DNA of 37,319 bases from Aphanocapsa sp. GSE-SYN-MK-11-07L. GTDB lineage: Bacteria; Cyanobacteriota; Cyanobacteriia; Thermosynechococcales; Thermosynechococcaceae. A program made the translations under genes and the position numbers. This document shows positions 8,099 to 13,888 of this stretch, one piece after another. The stretch lies in contig JAHHGS010000114.1 in NCBI GenBank assembly GCA_019359715.1, positions 1-37,319 on the forward strand, given 5' to 3'. The notes beneath the pieces are model-generated. The model made no database searches, was not told where the DNA came from, and saw only the letters and a program-made list of their open reading frames with translations. Positions within the stretch are counted from its first letter, which is position 1, and each line of letters begins with the position of its first letter.

Positions 8099-9274
8099 TT
8101 AAGCAGCAAGGCTGAGGTTGAGCAACTCGGCTTCTGACATGCCAAAAATGCTGACTACAGATTGCTCTGGGCGGCACAACAGTGATTTAGCAACCTGAAG
8201 CATACAAATCCCTGTGTTGCCCAAGATTTTTTGGTAATCCAGTCTACCCCGCACTTGAGTCAACAGTGCCAAACCGGTGAACTGCACCAATCGTTCTAAA
8301 AAGTCGTGACGCTGTTCTAAAATTTCTGGAAAGTGGCTGAGATAGGTTTGAGTCAGCGTTGTAATGGAAGGCTGCAACAGTTCCAGCGGCGTCCGAGCGA
8401 GCCGTAGAGATTCCTCTAAATTAATTGAAGAATCTACCACCATGCTGCCCAGCCAGATTAGCAGGTAATTCGATATCAGTGAGGCTAAGTCACAAATCGG
8501 ATCACCCCAACCACAGCGCTCCCAATCAATCAGCCGAATCATGCTTTGATTCGGGCCAGTTGAATCGAAGTGTGTCCACTGCTTGTGAAGCAAAATATTA
8601 TTGAATTTTAGGTCGTTATGCACGATACAGCAGGGCTGCCAATGGGCGCTCAACTTGACGATCGCCGCTTCCAAACTGTCGTAACGCTGATAAAGTGCAA
8701 AGAACTTGATATGGTCTGGAGCCGCCAGCCCAAAGATTTCTGGTGCAATTCGTTCCATTGGCTGGGCTGGATTGCCGAATACCACGTGATGCTTGTCTTC
8801 GGGTGGCTGAGAAATAAACTCATGACACGCCTGATGATTTAGCGTTTCGCGATGCAGCGTCGCTAGAATTTTGCCAGTCGATGCAACAATGATGCTTGGA
8901 GATAGGTGCTCTTGGCGCGCGTAAAAAACTTCCAGATCTTCATAGTCCAGCAGATAGTCGTAGATCATGATCGAATCTGCTTGATTAAAGTGAACGACTT
9001 CTGAAACGGATTCAGCCAGTGCCCCTAATTCTGAAAATTTTCGCAGCAGTTGATGAAACTGCCATTCGTTAAAAAACTCATTCGCCGTTTGCCCATTTTG
9101 TCCCCGCCGTTCCTGCTTAACTAAAAGCTTTCGGCGATCGGGCAAACTGACTAACAAATTAAAGTTTTTCAGGTGCTTCGGCTCAATTTCGAGATCTTCG
9201 AGATCTGCCTGGCTACACAACCCCGAATCTAACAAATACTGAGGAACATTTTGAGAACTCAATGAGAATGTCAT
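8099..9274 (-). CDS. APH-like kinase, putative RiPP Ser/Thr kinase (class V LanK-type)
   Basis: This is a 391-residue protein of the aminoglycoside phosphotransferase/choline kinase superfamily. Catalytic features look intact: the N-lobe Lys in RKLLVKQE, a helix Glu in NEFFNEWQFHQLL, the Brenner loop HNDLKFNNIL (about residues 218-227), and the metal-binding DWE (about 249) followed by GWGDPICDLASLI. Inserted hydrophobic C-lobe helices are typical. In class V lanthipeptide and thioviridamide-type clusters a kinase of this family phosphorylates Ser/Thr of the precursor before elimination by a HopA1-like partner, which is encoded immediately downstream. A small-molecule kinase role cannot be excluded by sequence, but the neighbours favour peptide modification. 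Confidence 0.85.
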   Translation of the reverse strand: MTFSLSSQNVPQYLLDSGLCSQADLEDLEIEPKHLKNFNLLVSLPDRRKLLVKQERRGQNGQTANEFFNEWQFHQLLRKFSELGALAESVSEVVHFNQADSIMIYDYLLDYEDLEVFYARQEHLSPSIIVASTGKILATLHRETLNHQACHEFISQPPEDKHHVVFGNPAQPMERIAPEIFGLAAPDHIKFFALYQRYDSLEAAIVKLSAHWQPCCIVHNDLKFNNILLHKQWTHFDSTGPNQSMIRLIDWERCGWGDPICDLASLISNYLLIWLGSMVVDSSINLEESLRLARTPLELLQPSITTLTQTYLSHFPEILEQRHDFLERLVQFTGLALLTQVRGRLDYQKILGNTGICMLQVAKSLLCRPEQSVVSIFGMSEAELLNLSLAA

Positions 9275-9312
9275 CGGTATGTTTTTCCCTGGATATTACT
9301 TTTTTTTGAGTG

Positions 9313-9582
9313 TTATCTAAATGCTCTATATAGCAAATTGCCAAGATAGTAAAGAATCAGAATCGCAAATATCAGGTATGTAATCCAGGCCAAAATGACG
9401 ACTGGGCGATCGAATCGCAGCATATTAGTGGGCCAAGAGCCAACTCTTTCAACCACATATTGTGACACACTAAGCGATGTCCAGGCAATTCCAGGCAGAT
9501 AATCACCCACACTCAAGTTTGCAATCCCTAAGATCAAGTAAAGAATCGCCGATATATCAGGCACATTAGGGTTTGTGTTCAT
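9313..9582 (-). CDS. Small two-helix membrane protein of the RiPP operon, unknown function
   Basis: This 89-residue protein has two hydrophobic segments. The first is around residues 8-32 (ILYLILGIANLSVG...PGIAW) and the second around 62-85 (VVILAWITYLIFAILILYYLG). A short polar loop with RVGSWPTN lies between them. I do not recognise a family. ATG 9580-9582 is preceded by GGAAG; an in-frame TTG lies four codons upstream. It is located between the precursor array and the kinase, 38 nt before the kinase ATG. Small membrane proteins in bacteriocin loci are often immunity proteins, and that is my leading guess, but it could also anchor the modification enzymes. Confidence 0.7.
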   Translation of the reverse strand: MNTNPNVPDISAILYLILGIANLSVGDYLPGIAWTSLSVSQYVVERVGSWPTNMLRFDRPVVILAWITYLIFAILILYYLGNLLYRAFR

Positions 9583-9886
9583 GATTTCTTCCAATGGAAT
9601 TTGGATTGGATATGGGCAAGAGTTTTAAATAGCAATCAAGAGGGAGATATTAGTGCAGCGAGAAATCCAAATTATCTAATCTCTGACAGTAAGTCTCAAT
9701 CAGACTTAACCTTAGCTTTGAGAACGCTTGAGAAGTCAGGTAGGCAGCAGATAAGAAGCATATGAAACGGATAGAACGGTGGCGGTGAGTCAGTTACTAA
9801 TCCGATACTGATCCGATCAATTTGCTTGCAAATCTGCTGCCAGCCGAGAATTTTAAGACTTCTCAAACATGCTATCGAATCAAGCC
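9583..9886 (-). promoter_or_regulatory. Intercistronic region with nested inverted repeats
   Basis: No gene is seen in this 304-nt stretch between precursor 1 and the membrane-protein gene. It contains two nested perfect 10-bp inverted repeats. The outer pair is TTGAGAAGTC at 9728-9737 with GACTTCTCAA at 9857-9866. The inner pair is GGCAGCAGAT at 9743-9752 with ATCTGCTGCC at 9832-9841. Together they could fold about 140 nt of transcript. A separate 7-bp hairpin (TAAGTCT/AGACTTA) sits at 9690-9708. Such structures between precursor and enzyme genes commonly limit read-through so that precursor outnumbers enzyme; that role is inferred. Confidence 0.5.
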
Positions 9887-10099
9887 CTAAAAGAAGGTCT
9901 TCACAAATCGGGTCACAGCATATGATGCAGCAGCGCCGGTAGTAAAGACAACAACAGTTGCAACTACAGTGCAAATGGCCGTTGATACGCCGCCCTTGTT
10001 GATGCGAAACTCCTCGTCGGTTAGCTCGTTCAGATAGCTTTCTTGTTCTGAGATTAAGTCAAATCCTGCTTGCAGGTCTTTGATGCAAATTGCAGCCAT
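9887..10099 (-). CDS. RiPP precursor peptide 1 (double-glycine leader, STAIC core)
   Basis: This encodes 70 residues. The leader is about 37 residues (MAAICIKDLQAGF...) and ends LNELTDEEFRINKGG, a typical double-glycine cleavage site for C39 peptidases. The 33-residue core starts VSTAIC, is very rich in Val, Ala and Thr, has a single Cys at core position 6, and ends RFVKTFF. Ser/Thr residues are plentiful, as expected for a dehydrated peptide. The ATG at 10097-10099 is preceded by AAGGAG; an upstream in-frame extension has no such signal. It is the last of the precursor array before the modification genes. Confidence 0.85.
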   Translation of the reverse strand: MAAICIKDLQAGFDLISEQESYLNELTDEEFRINKGGVSTAICTVVATVVVFTTGAAASYAVTRFVKTFF

Positions 10100-10148
10100 C
10101 GGATAACTCCTTAGATTTGTAATGTGTGCAGTTAATTCAGGAACAATT

Positions 10149-10319
10149 CTACGGACGGGTTGCAACCACGCCACTCACAACCGCACCACTAGCCATTGCT
10201 GAGACCACGTATCCAGTCGAGACTTTAACGCCTCAGATCACAACAAAGGATAGTGGGGTGAATCCACCATTGATGCTATCGAGTTCGTTGTCCTCATAAC
10301 GGTTTTCTCGATTATTCAT
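10149..10319 (-). pseudogene. Broken RiPP precursor (nonsense codon in core, shortened leader)
   Basis: Reading leftward from ATG 10317-10319 gives a short leader ending EDNELDSINGG, then FTPLSFVVI and a TGA at 10233-10235. The same frame continues beyond the stop as GVKVSTGYVVSAMASGAVV and closes at 10149-10151 (TAG). That continuation is clearly homologous to the C-terminal core of precursor 2 (YVVSALVTGAVVSGVVATR). The TGA aligns with the Trp codon of precursor 2, so a single TGG-to-TGA change explains it. The leader is only 15 residues against 38 in precursor 2, and the core Cys is absent. This is a decayed paralogue. Confidence 0.75.
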
Positions 10320-10453
10320 TGATCAATTTTACAGGCATCCAAAACCCTATGTAGCAAAAGGCGGTTGGGTTTTTCTAATGTATCGGATGGAGGTCGCACC
10401 CATTGGGAATCTCCTTTTAAGGTTAGAACAGTTCTACTTCATACGGGTCGCGA

Positions 10454-10675
10454 CTACGGCTCACGTGTTGCAACCACGCCACTCACAACAGCGCCAGTAA
10501 CCAATGCTGAAACCACGTATCTAGAACCAACTAAAATACTCCAAACACAGATCGAGGTCGATCCACCCTTGATGCTATCTAGTTCACTATTACCCAGTTC
10601 ATCTAGAAAGCCTTCTGAATCCATCAGTAAATCAGAGCCGGCTGAACGCAAATCTAAAACTTGAATACCTGCCAT
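10454..10675 (-). CDS. RiPP precursor peptide 2 (double-glycine leader, STSIC core)
   Basis: This encodes 73 residues. The 38-residue leader (MAGIQVLDLRSAG...) ends in LGNSELDSIKGG. The 35-residue core starts STSICVWSILVG, with the only Cys at core position 5, and ends VVSGVVATREP. It shares the N-terminal S-T-x-I-C pattern with precursor 1. GGGAG lies upstream of the ATG. It belongs to the left copy of the tandem duplication; the right copy holds a near-identical leader with a shorter core (11257-11433). Confidence 0.85.
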   Translation of the reverse strand: MAGIQVLDLRSAGSDLLMDSEGFLDELGNSELDSIKGGSTSICVWSILVGSRYVVSALVTGAVVSGVVATREP

Positions 10676-11109
10676 TAGAAATCTCCCTTCAAGGAATGTT
10701 GTTCAATCTCAGAATCAAAACTTTTCAGGTGGTATGACTCTGACCTTAATCAGCTTCCTGAATCCGATTGAGTAAGTCAATCAGTTCAAAAAGATATTAC
10801 TGACCTAACTAAGTTGCTTATGTCTCTAGGATTTTGTACCGGAACTTAACAGGTGAACTAGATTAACAGTTACGTGGCTATTCTACTTGCACAAAACAAC
10901 CTTTCCATCAAAAATATCGTAAGTTTCAGTCAACTCATCAAGACAACTATAGCGATCCTAAACGAGTTATCAAAGGCGCACCGACTGTGTGCCTCTCATA
11001 ACTCATCCTAATCTCACAATTGAGTTGGGACTCCTATCCTAATTTTAGAAGGAGGTAAGCTTAACCTAGAGGTATTGTGACTTACCAAGTAGCACAAAAG
11101 TTGCCCCTA
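10676..11109. other. Conserved non-coding block A between precursor genes
   Basis: I see no gene in this 434-nt stretch. It is almost identical to 11434-11887, which shows recent duplication rather than demonstrated selection. It is AT-rich. On the leftward transcript it would be the 5' region of precursor 2, and it contains a hairpin at 10964-11004. Confidence 0.7.
10964..11004. repeat. Hairpin copy A (imperfect stem, loop in orientation 1)
   Basis: Arms GAGTTATCAAAGGC and GCCTCTCATAACTC flank a 13-nt loop. Two mismatches break the stem. The central 19 nt (10975-10993, GGCGCACCGACTGTGTGCC) is the exact reverse complement of the centre of copy B at 11733-11751. No T-run follows on either strand, so it is not a classical terminator. 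Confidence 0.8.
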
Positions 11110-11256
11110 TCACTGTGCTCCAGGTTGTCTACGCAAATGCGTCGAAACACCTACACCTAGACCAGCTGCAGGAGCAATTGCACTAGCTGCACTATTTGCT
11201 ACGCCGACTGCGGATATAAATAATAGCCAAAACAAACCACCAACTACGGATTCTAA
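11110..11256 (-). pseudogene. Leaderless RiPP precursor core (copy of precursor 4)
   Basis: The frame reads LESVVGG, then a core beginning LFWLLFISAVGVANSAASAI and ending LRRQPGAQ with TGA at 11110-11112. It is clearly related to precursor 4 (same LESVVGG cleavage region and LFWLLF core start) but has only the last few leader residues. Immediately upstream, in the same frame, is the TGA that ends the 58-residue precursor 3 (11257-11259). The two pieces therefore form one hybrid frame interrupted by a single stop. It is probably not translated on its own. Confidence 0.75.
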
Positions 11257-11433
11257 TCATGCCCTACTTATGAACGCTATAGCACCAACTAAAATACTCC
11301 AAATACAGATCGAGGTCGATCCACCCTTGATGCTATCTAGTTCACTATTGCCCAGTTCATTTAGAAAGCCTTCTGAATCCATCAGCAAATCAGAACCGGC
11401 TGAACGCAAATCTAAAACTTGAATACTTGCCAT
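11257..11433 (-). CDS. RiPP precursor peptide 3 (58 aa, short STSIC core)
   Basis: This small gene encodes 58 residues. The leader is nearly identical to precursor 2 (MASIQVLDLRSAG... ending LGNSELDSIKGG). The core is only 20 residues: STSICIWSILVG followed by a new tail AIAFISRA. The single Cys is at core position 5. The upstream AAGGAG-like GAAAGGAG signal is retained. The new tail arises where the duplication joins precursor-2 sequence to precursor-4 sequence. The gene is open and has a normal start, so it could yield a shorter product, or it could be a by-product of recombination. Confidence 0.65.
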   Translation of the reverse strand: MASIQVLDLRSAGSDLLMDSEGFLNELGNSELDSIKGGSTSICIWSILVGAIAFISRA

Positions 11434-11887
11434 TAGAAATCTCCTTTCAAGGAATGTTGTTCAATATCAGAATCAAATCCTTTTAAGCGGTATGATTCTG
11501 ACCTTAACCAGCTTCCTGAATCCGATTGAGTAAGTCAATCAGTTCAAAAATATATTACTGACCCAACTAAGCTGTTTATGTCTCTAGGAGTTTGTACCGG
11601 AACTTAACAGGTGAACTAGATTAACAGTTACGTGGCTACTCTACTTGCACAAAACAACCTTTCCACCAAAAATATCGTAAGTTTCAGTCAACTCATCAAG
11701 ACAACTATAGCGATCCTAAATGAGTTATGAGAGGCACACAGTCGGTGCGCCTCTCATAACTCATCCTAATCTCACAATTGAGTTGGGACTCCTATCCTAA
11801 TTTTAGAAGGAGGTAAGCTTAACCTAGAGGTATTGATGACTTACCAAGTAGCACAAAAGTTGCCCCTATCACTGTGCTCCAGTTTAT
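11434..11887. other. Conserved non-coding block B between precursor genes
   Basis: No gene is seen in this 454-nt stretch. It is the near-identical partner of block A and contains the perfect-stem hairpin at 11722-11762. It lies between the stop of precursor 4 and the start of precursor 3 on the leftward transcript. Confidence 0.7.
11722..11762. repeat. Hairpin copy B (perfect 14-bp stem, inverted loop)
   Basis: Arms GAGTTATGAGAGGC and GCCTCTCATAACTC are perfectly complementary around a 13-nt loop. The central 19 nt (11733-11751, GGCACACAGTCGGTGCGCC) is the reverse complement of the corresponding part of copy A, while the outer flanks are in the same orientation in both copies. No T-run follows. 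Confidence 0.85.
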
Positions 11888-12106
11888 TTACCGAGCCTTG
11901 TTGAGATAACTGTTGACACCTACACCTAGACCAGATAGACCAGCTGCAGGACCAATTCCAGCAGCAACTGCACGAGGTACACTATGTGCTGCGGCGATTG
12001 CAAATAATAGCCAAAACAAACCACCAACTACGGATTCTAATTCCGTATCTGACAATTCTTCATATTCCACCATTGGTTGAAGATTGTCTATTGTGATAGC
12101 TGCCAT
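11888..12106 (-). CDS. RiPP/bacteriocin precursor peptide 4 (double-glycine leader, Cys-free hydrophobic core)
   Basis: This encodes 72 residues. The 29-residue leader (MAAITIDNLQPMVEYEE...) ends LSDTELESVVGG, very like class II bacteriocin leaders. The 43-residue core starts LFWLLFAIAAAHSV, has Gly-rich GxxxG-like spacing around AGIGPAAGLSGLGVGV, and ends SYLNKAR. It has no Cys and only three Ser, so a lanthionine ring is not possible within it. It may be an unmodified pore-forming or two-component partner peptide. ATG 12104-12106 follows GAAGGAGA. It is the first intact precursor of the leftward operon. Confidence 0.82.
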   Translation of the reverse strand: MAAITIDNLQPMVEYEELSDTELESVVGGLFWLLFAIAAAHSVPRAVAAGIGPAAGLSGLGVGVNSYLNKAR

Positions 12107-12452
12107 AACTTTCTCCTTCAATGTTGTTCAAAAATTTAGGGTTTTTGGAAATTTCTATTTCCATAATCAACCTTAAGTCTATTGATTCTTCCCTGACAAT
12201 ACTCAACGGAACTTTATTTGGTACATAAATAAAGCACTTATGTCCCTTTATAAATTACAAAAGCAGCAATTCTCATTTTGAAATAAATAGGATACTAACC
12301 CCCATTTTGAAATTCAAAATATAGTACAAAACAATTAGTTTTCAGGAATAGGGGAACGCTAAAAAAACAAAGTGGAAAAAATAGCTGCTCACTTTAAGCC
12401 CCTATCACTGGTTTATCTACCTGCTCCATCTGTAATTATTGGCGACACGTAA
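12107..12452. promoter_or_regulatory. Upstream region of the precursor array
   Basis: This AT-rich 346-nt stretch has no gene. It should carry the promoter for the leftward operon, though I cannot fix a -35/-10 pair. At 12398-12410 it repeats the 13-mer GCCCCTATCACTG found just past the precursor-4-type stop codons at 11103-11115 and 11862-11874, and the adjoining bases are also similar. This suggests a third, largely erased copy of a precursor 3' end. The left arm of an inverted repeat lies at 12224-12244. Confidence 0.45.
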
Positions 12453-12714
12453 CTACTCAGGTTGAACAGCAGGGAAGATCGGGTTTCCAACAAACACCTG
12501 TCTGAGGGCATCAAGCACAGGGATGCCTTGTTTTCTGAGCGTGGAAATGTAGCCCCGAATCCGAAAGAACATTTGAGCCCCTTCTAGGGAACGAAAGCCG
12601 CCAGAGATCTTCTGCTCAAAATCCTTGCCTAGTCTTTGGTCTAGAAATATATAAGTTTTGTCAGCAGTAATTTCTGCGCTTTGTGCTTCAAAAGACATAA
12701 GTGCTTAATTTATG
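12224..12714. mobile_element. Possible degenerate insertion element bounded by 21-bp inverted repeats
   Basis: The 21 nt at 12224-12244 and the reverse complement of 12694-12714 differ at one position; both contain AAGCACTTATGTC. They enclose a 491-nt segment carrying an IS66-type transposase remnant. I find no convincing target-site duplication outside the arms. The arms could instead be two copies of an operator, since each is itself partly palindromic (CATAA...TTATG) and is followed by CCTTTATAA. Confidence 0.4.
12453..12698 (-). pseudogene. IS66-family transposase C-terminal remnant
   Basis: This encodes 81 residues. From about residue 28 it matches the C-terminal end of IS66-type transposases: QKISGGFRSLEGAQMFFRI (split), RGYISTLRKQG, VLDALRQVFVGNPI. 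The catalytic DDE residues lie upstream in full-length relatives and are missing. The first 27 residues are unfamiliar and may be out-of-frame or joined sequence. Its ATG lies inside the right arm of the inverted repeat (12694-12714). It sits just upstream of the precursor array and fits a region shaped by transposition. Confidence 0.7.
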
Positions 12715-13261
12715 CCTTTATAACGAGGAAACGAATGCTTTATTGGATTTATTACTCGCATTTTCTTGTGTATGAAATCTACCTGAATTATGTCTTTTGA
12801 ATTGATACTCCTGGAGGTAGACAGCATGGCAGTTTTGACTTGAATGCCACCAGTCAATGTGGCGTATTAAACAACTCTTAATACTTGCTTAACCCCTAGG
12901 TTGAACAGACCATAGTAGTCTTTATAGGTGTTTATACGGAAATACTAAGCGCCAGCATAAGATACCGCTAGCGCATGGTACTTTACGCTTCCTCTATAGA
13001 AGGTCGTTTATTGGCTTTTATAGAGCTGATTCAATCCTGTTTCTCTGTTTTCGTCACACAAGCACTTCGACTTTTAATGCATCGATTGAGAGTCACCTGA
13101 CTCTTCTGCTGGTTTTGAGTTTGAACTCATTCTAGGAATTAGATTTATTAATCTGTCAGGTACGAAAAGTAGCTGCTTTGGATCTGGCTTTATCCTCAGC
13201 AATTTGGTTGATTAACTTAGTTAGACTCGAAAGCCGCCTGTAGTTTAGGGGGGGTACTCCT
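12699..13261. promoter_or_regulatory. Divergent control region between the two RiPP operons
   Basis: I see no real gene in these 563 nt. The region separates the leftward precursor side from the rightward HTH-transporter operon and should hold the rightward promoter. A GGAGG at 12812-12816 precedes ATGGCAGTT at about 12825. This resembles the precursor starts, but the frame closes after five codons, so it may be a ghost of another precursor. Just before 13262 there is a G-run that may serve as ribosome-binding site. Confidence 0.4.
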
Positions 13262-13828
13262 TTGGAAAATCAGGGACATTGCCTGACATCATTTCAGCGC
13301 AAACTTTTACTCAAAAGCCTGCAAGCCGACTTACGTCCTGAGTATCGTCGTCGCATAGAAATTATGTTAATGGCAGACCAAGGGCAGTCGCAGTCGCAAA
13401 TTTGTGCGGCGCTAAATTGCTCTCAAGAAACTTCACGTTACTGGATTTACATGGCAGAGGTTGGTCAGGCGCATCAGTGGAGCGATCGCCCGATGGGTCG
13501 CCCGAAAGCGGTGAATGACGACTATCTAAACCGGTTGAGAGAGCTGGTGAGCCAGAGTCCACGCGAATACGGCTACTCCTTCCGGCTATGGACGGCGCGA
13601 TGGCTGAGTCGGCATTTGGCTCAAGAAACGGGAATTGAGGTCAGCGATCGCCACATTAATCGGTTGCTTAAAGATATGGGACTCTCAACTCGACAAAAGA
13701 ACAACTCAGTTACAGAAGCCGTGAATTCGCCAGAGTGTAATGACTCTAACATCGCCATTCATGATCTTGGATCATCTTCATCCTCAAATCTGCTTTGGCC
13801 ACTCAACTTAATTCAGACCAGCCATTAA
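13262..13828 (+). CDS. Transposase-derived helix-turn-helix protein, putative regulator
   Basis: This 188-residue protein has two HTH-like units resembling the N-terminal DNA-binding part of IS630-type transposases: LTSFQRKLLLKSL with GQSQSQICAALNCSQETSRYW, and a winged part with YGYSFRLWTARWLSRHLAQE and DRHINRLLKDMGLSTRQK. The catalytic DDE domain is absent; instead there is a Ser/Asn-rich tail. This suggests a domesticated regulator. The frame must start upstream of the first HTH, so TTG 13262 behind a G-run is taken. The transporter gene begins 60 nt downstream, so it is probably the first gene of that operon and may control the locus. Confidence 0.7.
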   Translation: MENQGHCLTSFQRKLLLKSLQADLRPEYRRRIEIMLMADQGQSQSQICAALNCSQETSRYWIYMAEVGQAHQWSDRPMGRPKAVNDDYLNRLRELVSQSPREYGYSFRLWTARWLSRHLAQETGIEVSDRHINRLLKDMGLSTRQKNNSVTEAVNSPECNDSNIAIHDLGSSSSSNLLWPLNLIQTSH

Positions 13829-13888
13829 TCAGCATTCAAATTGCCAAAGGCGATTCGCTGAGTTCTGTCCCTCAGTTTTTAGGGAGAT

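Larger units (their letters stand above)
10526..11257. repeat. Left copy of a tandem duplication in the precursor array
   Basis: This block and 11284-12041 are near-identical at a constant offset of 758 nt over most of their length, rising to 784 nt at the right end because the precursor-4-type cores differ in length. Each copy has a type-2 leader and core start, a conserved non-coding block of about 450 nt, and a type-4 core. In the left copy the type-2 gene is complete and the type-4 gene has lost its leader. The right copy has the reverse pattern, so the duplication endpoints fall inside precursor genes. Confidence 0.85.
11284..12041. repeat. Right copy of the tandem duplication in the precursor array
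   Basis: This is the partner of 10526-11257. It carries the type-2 leader with a truncated core (precursor 3) at its left end and the complete type-4 core (precursor 4) at its right end. The conserved non-coding part (11434-11887) differs from the left copy by only scattered substitutions, apart from the inverted hairpin centre at 11733-11751. Confidence 0.85.

Noticed and set aside
9696..9974. Cys-rich leftward frame (begins MHCSCNCCCLYY) overlapping precursor 1
   Set aside because: It is a different frame over the Val/Thr/Ala-rich core of precursor 1, which has a leader, ribosome-binding site and paralogues; the Cys richness is a frame artefact.
10365..10664. Rightward open frame of about 99 codons opposite precursor 2
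   Set aside because: It is antisense to a well-supported precursor and has no family resemblance or ribosome-binding site.
11722..11762. Hairpin as a rho-independent terminator
   Set aside because: There is no T-run on either strand after the stem, and the notable feature is the inverted centre.
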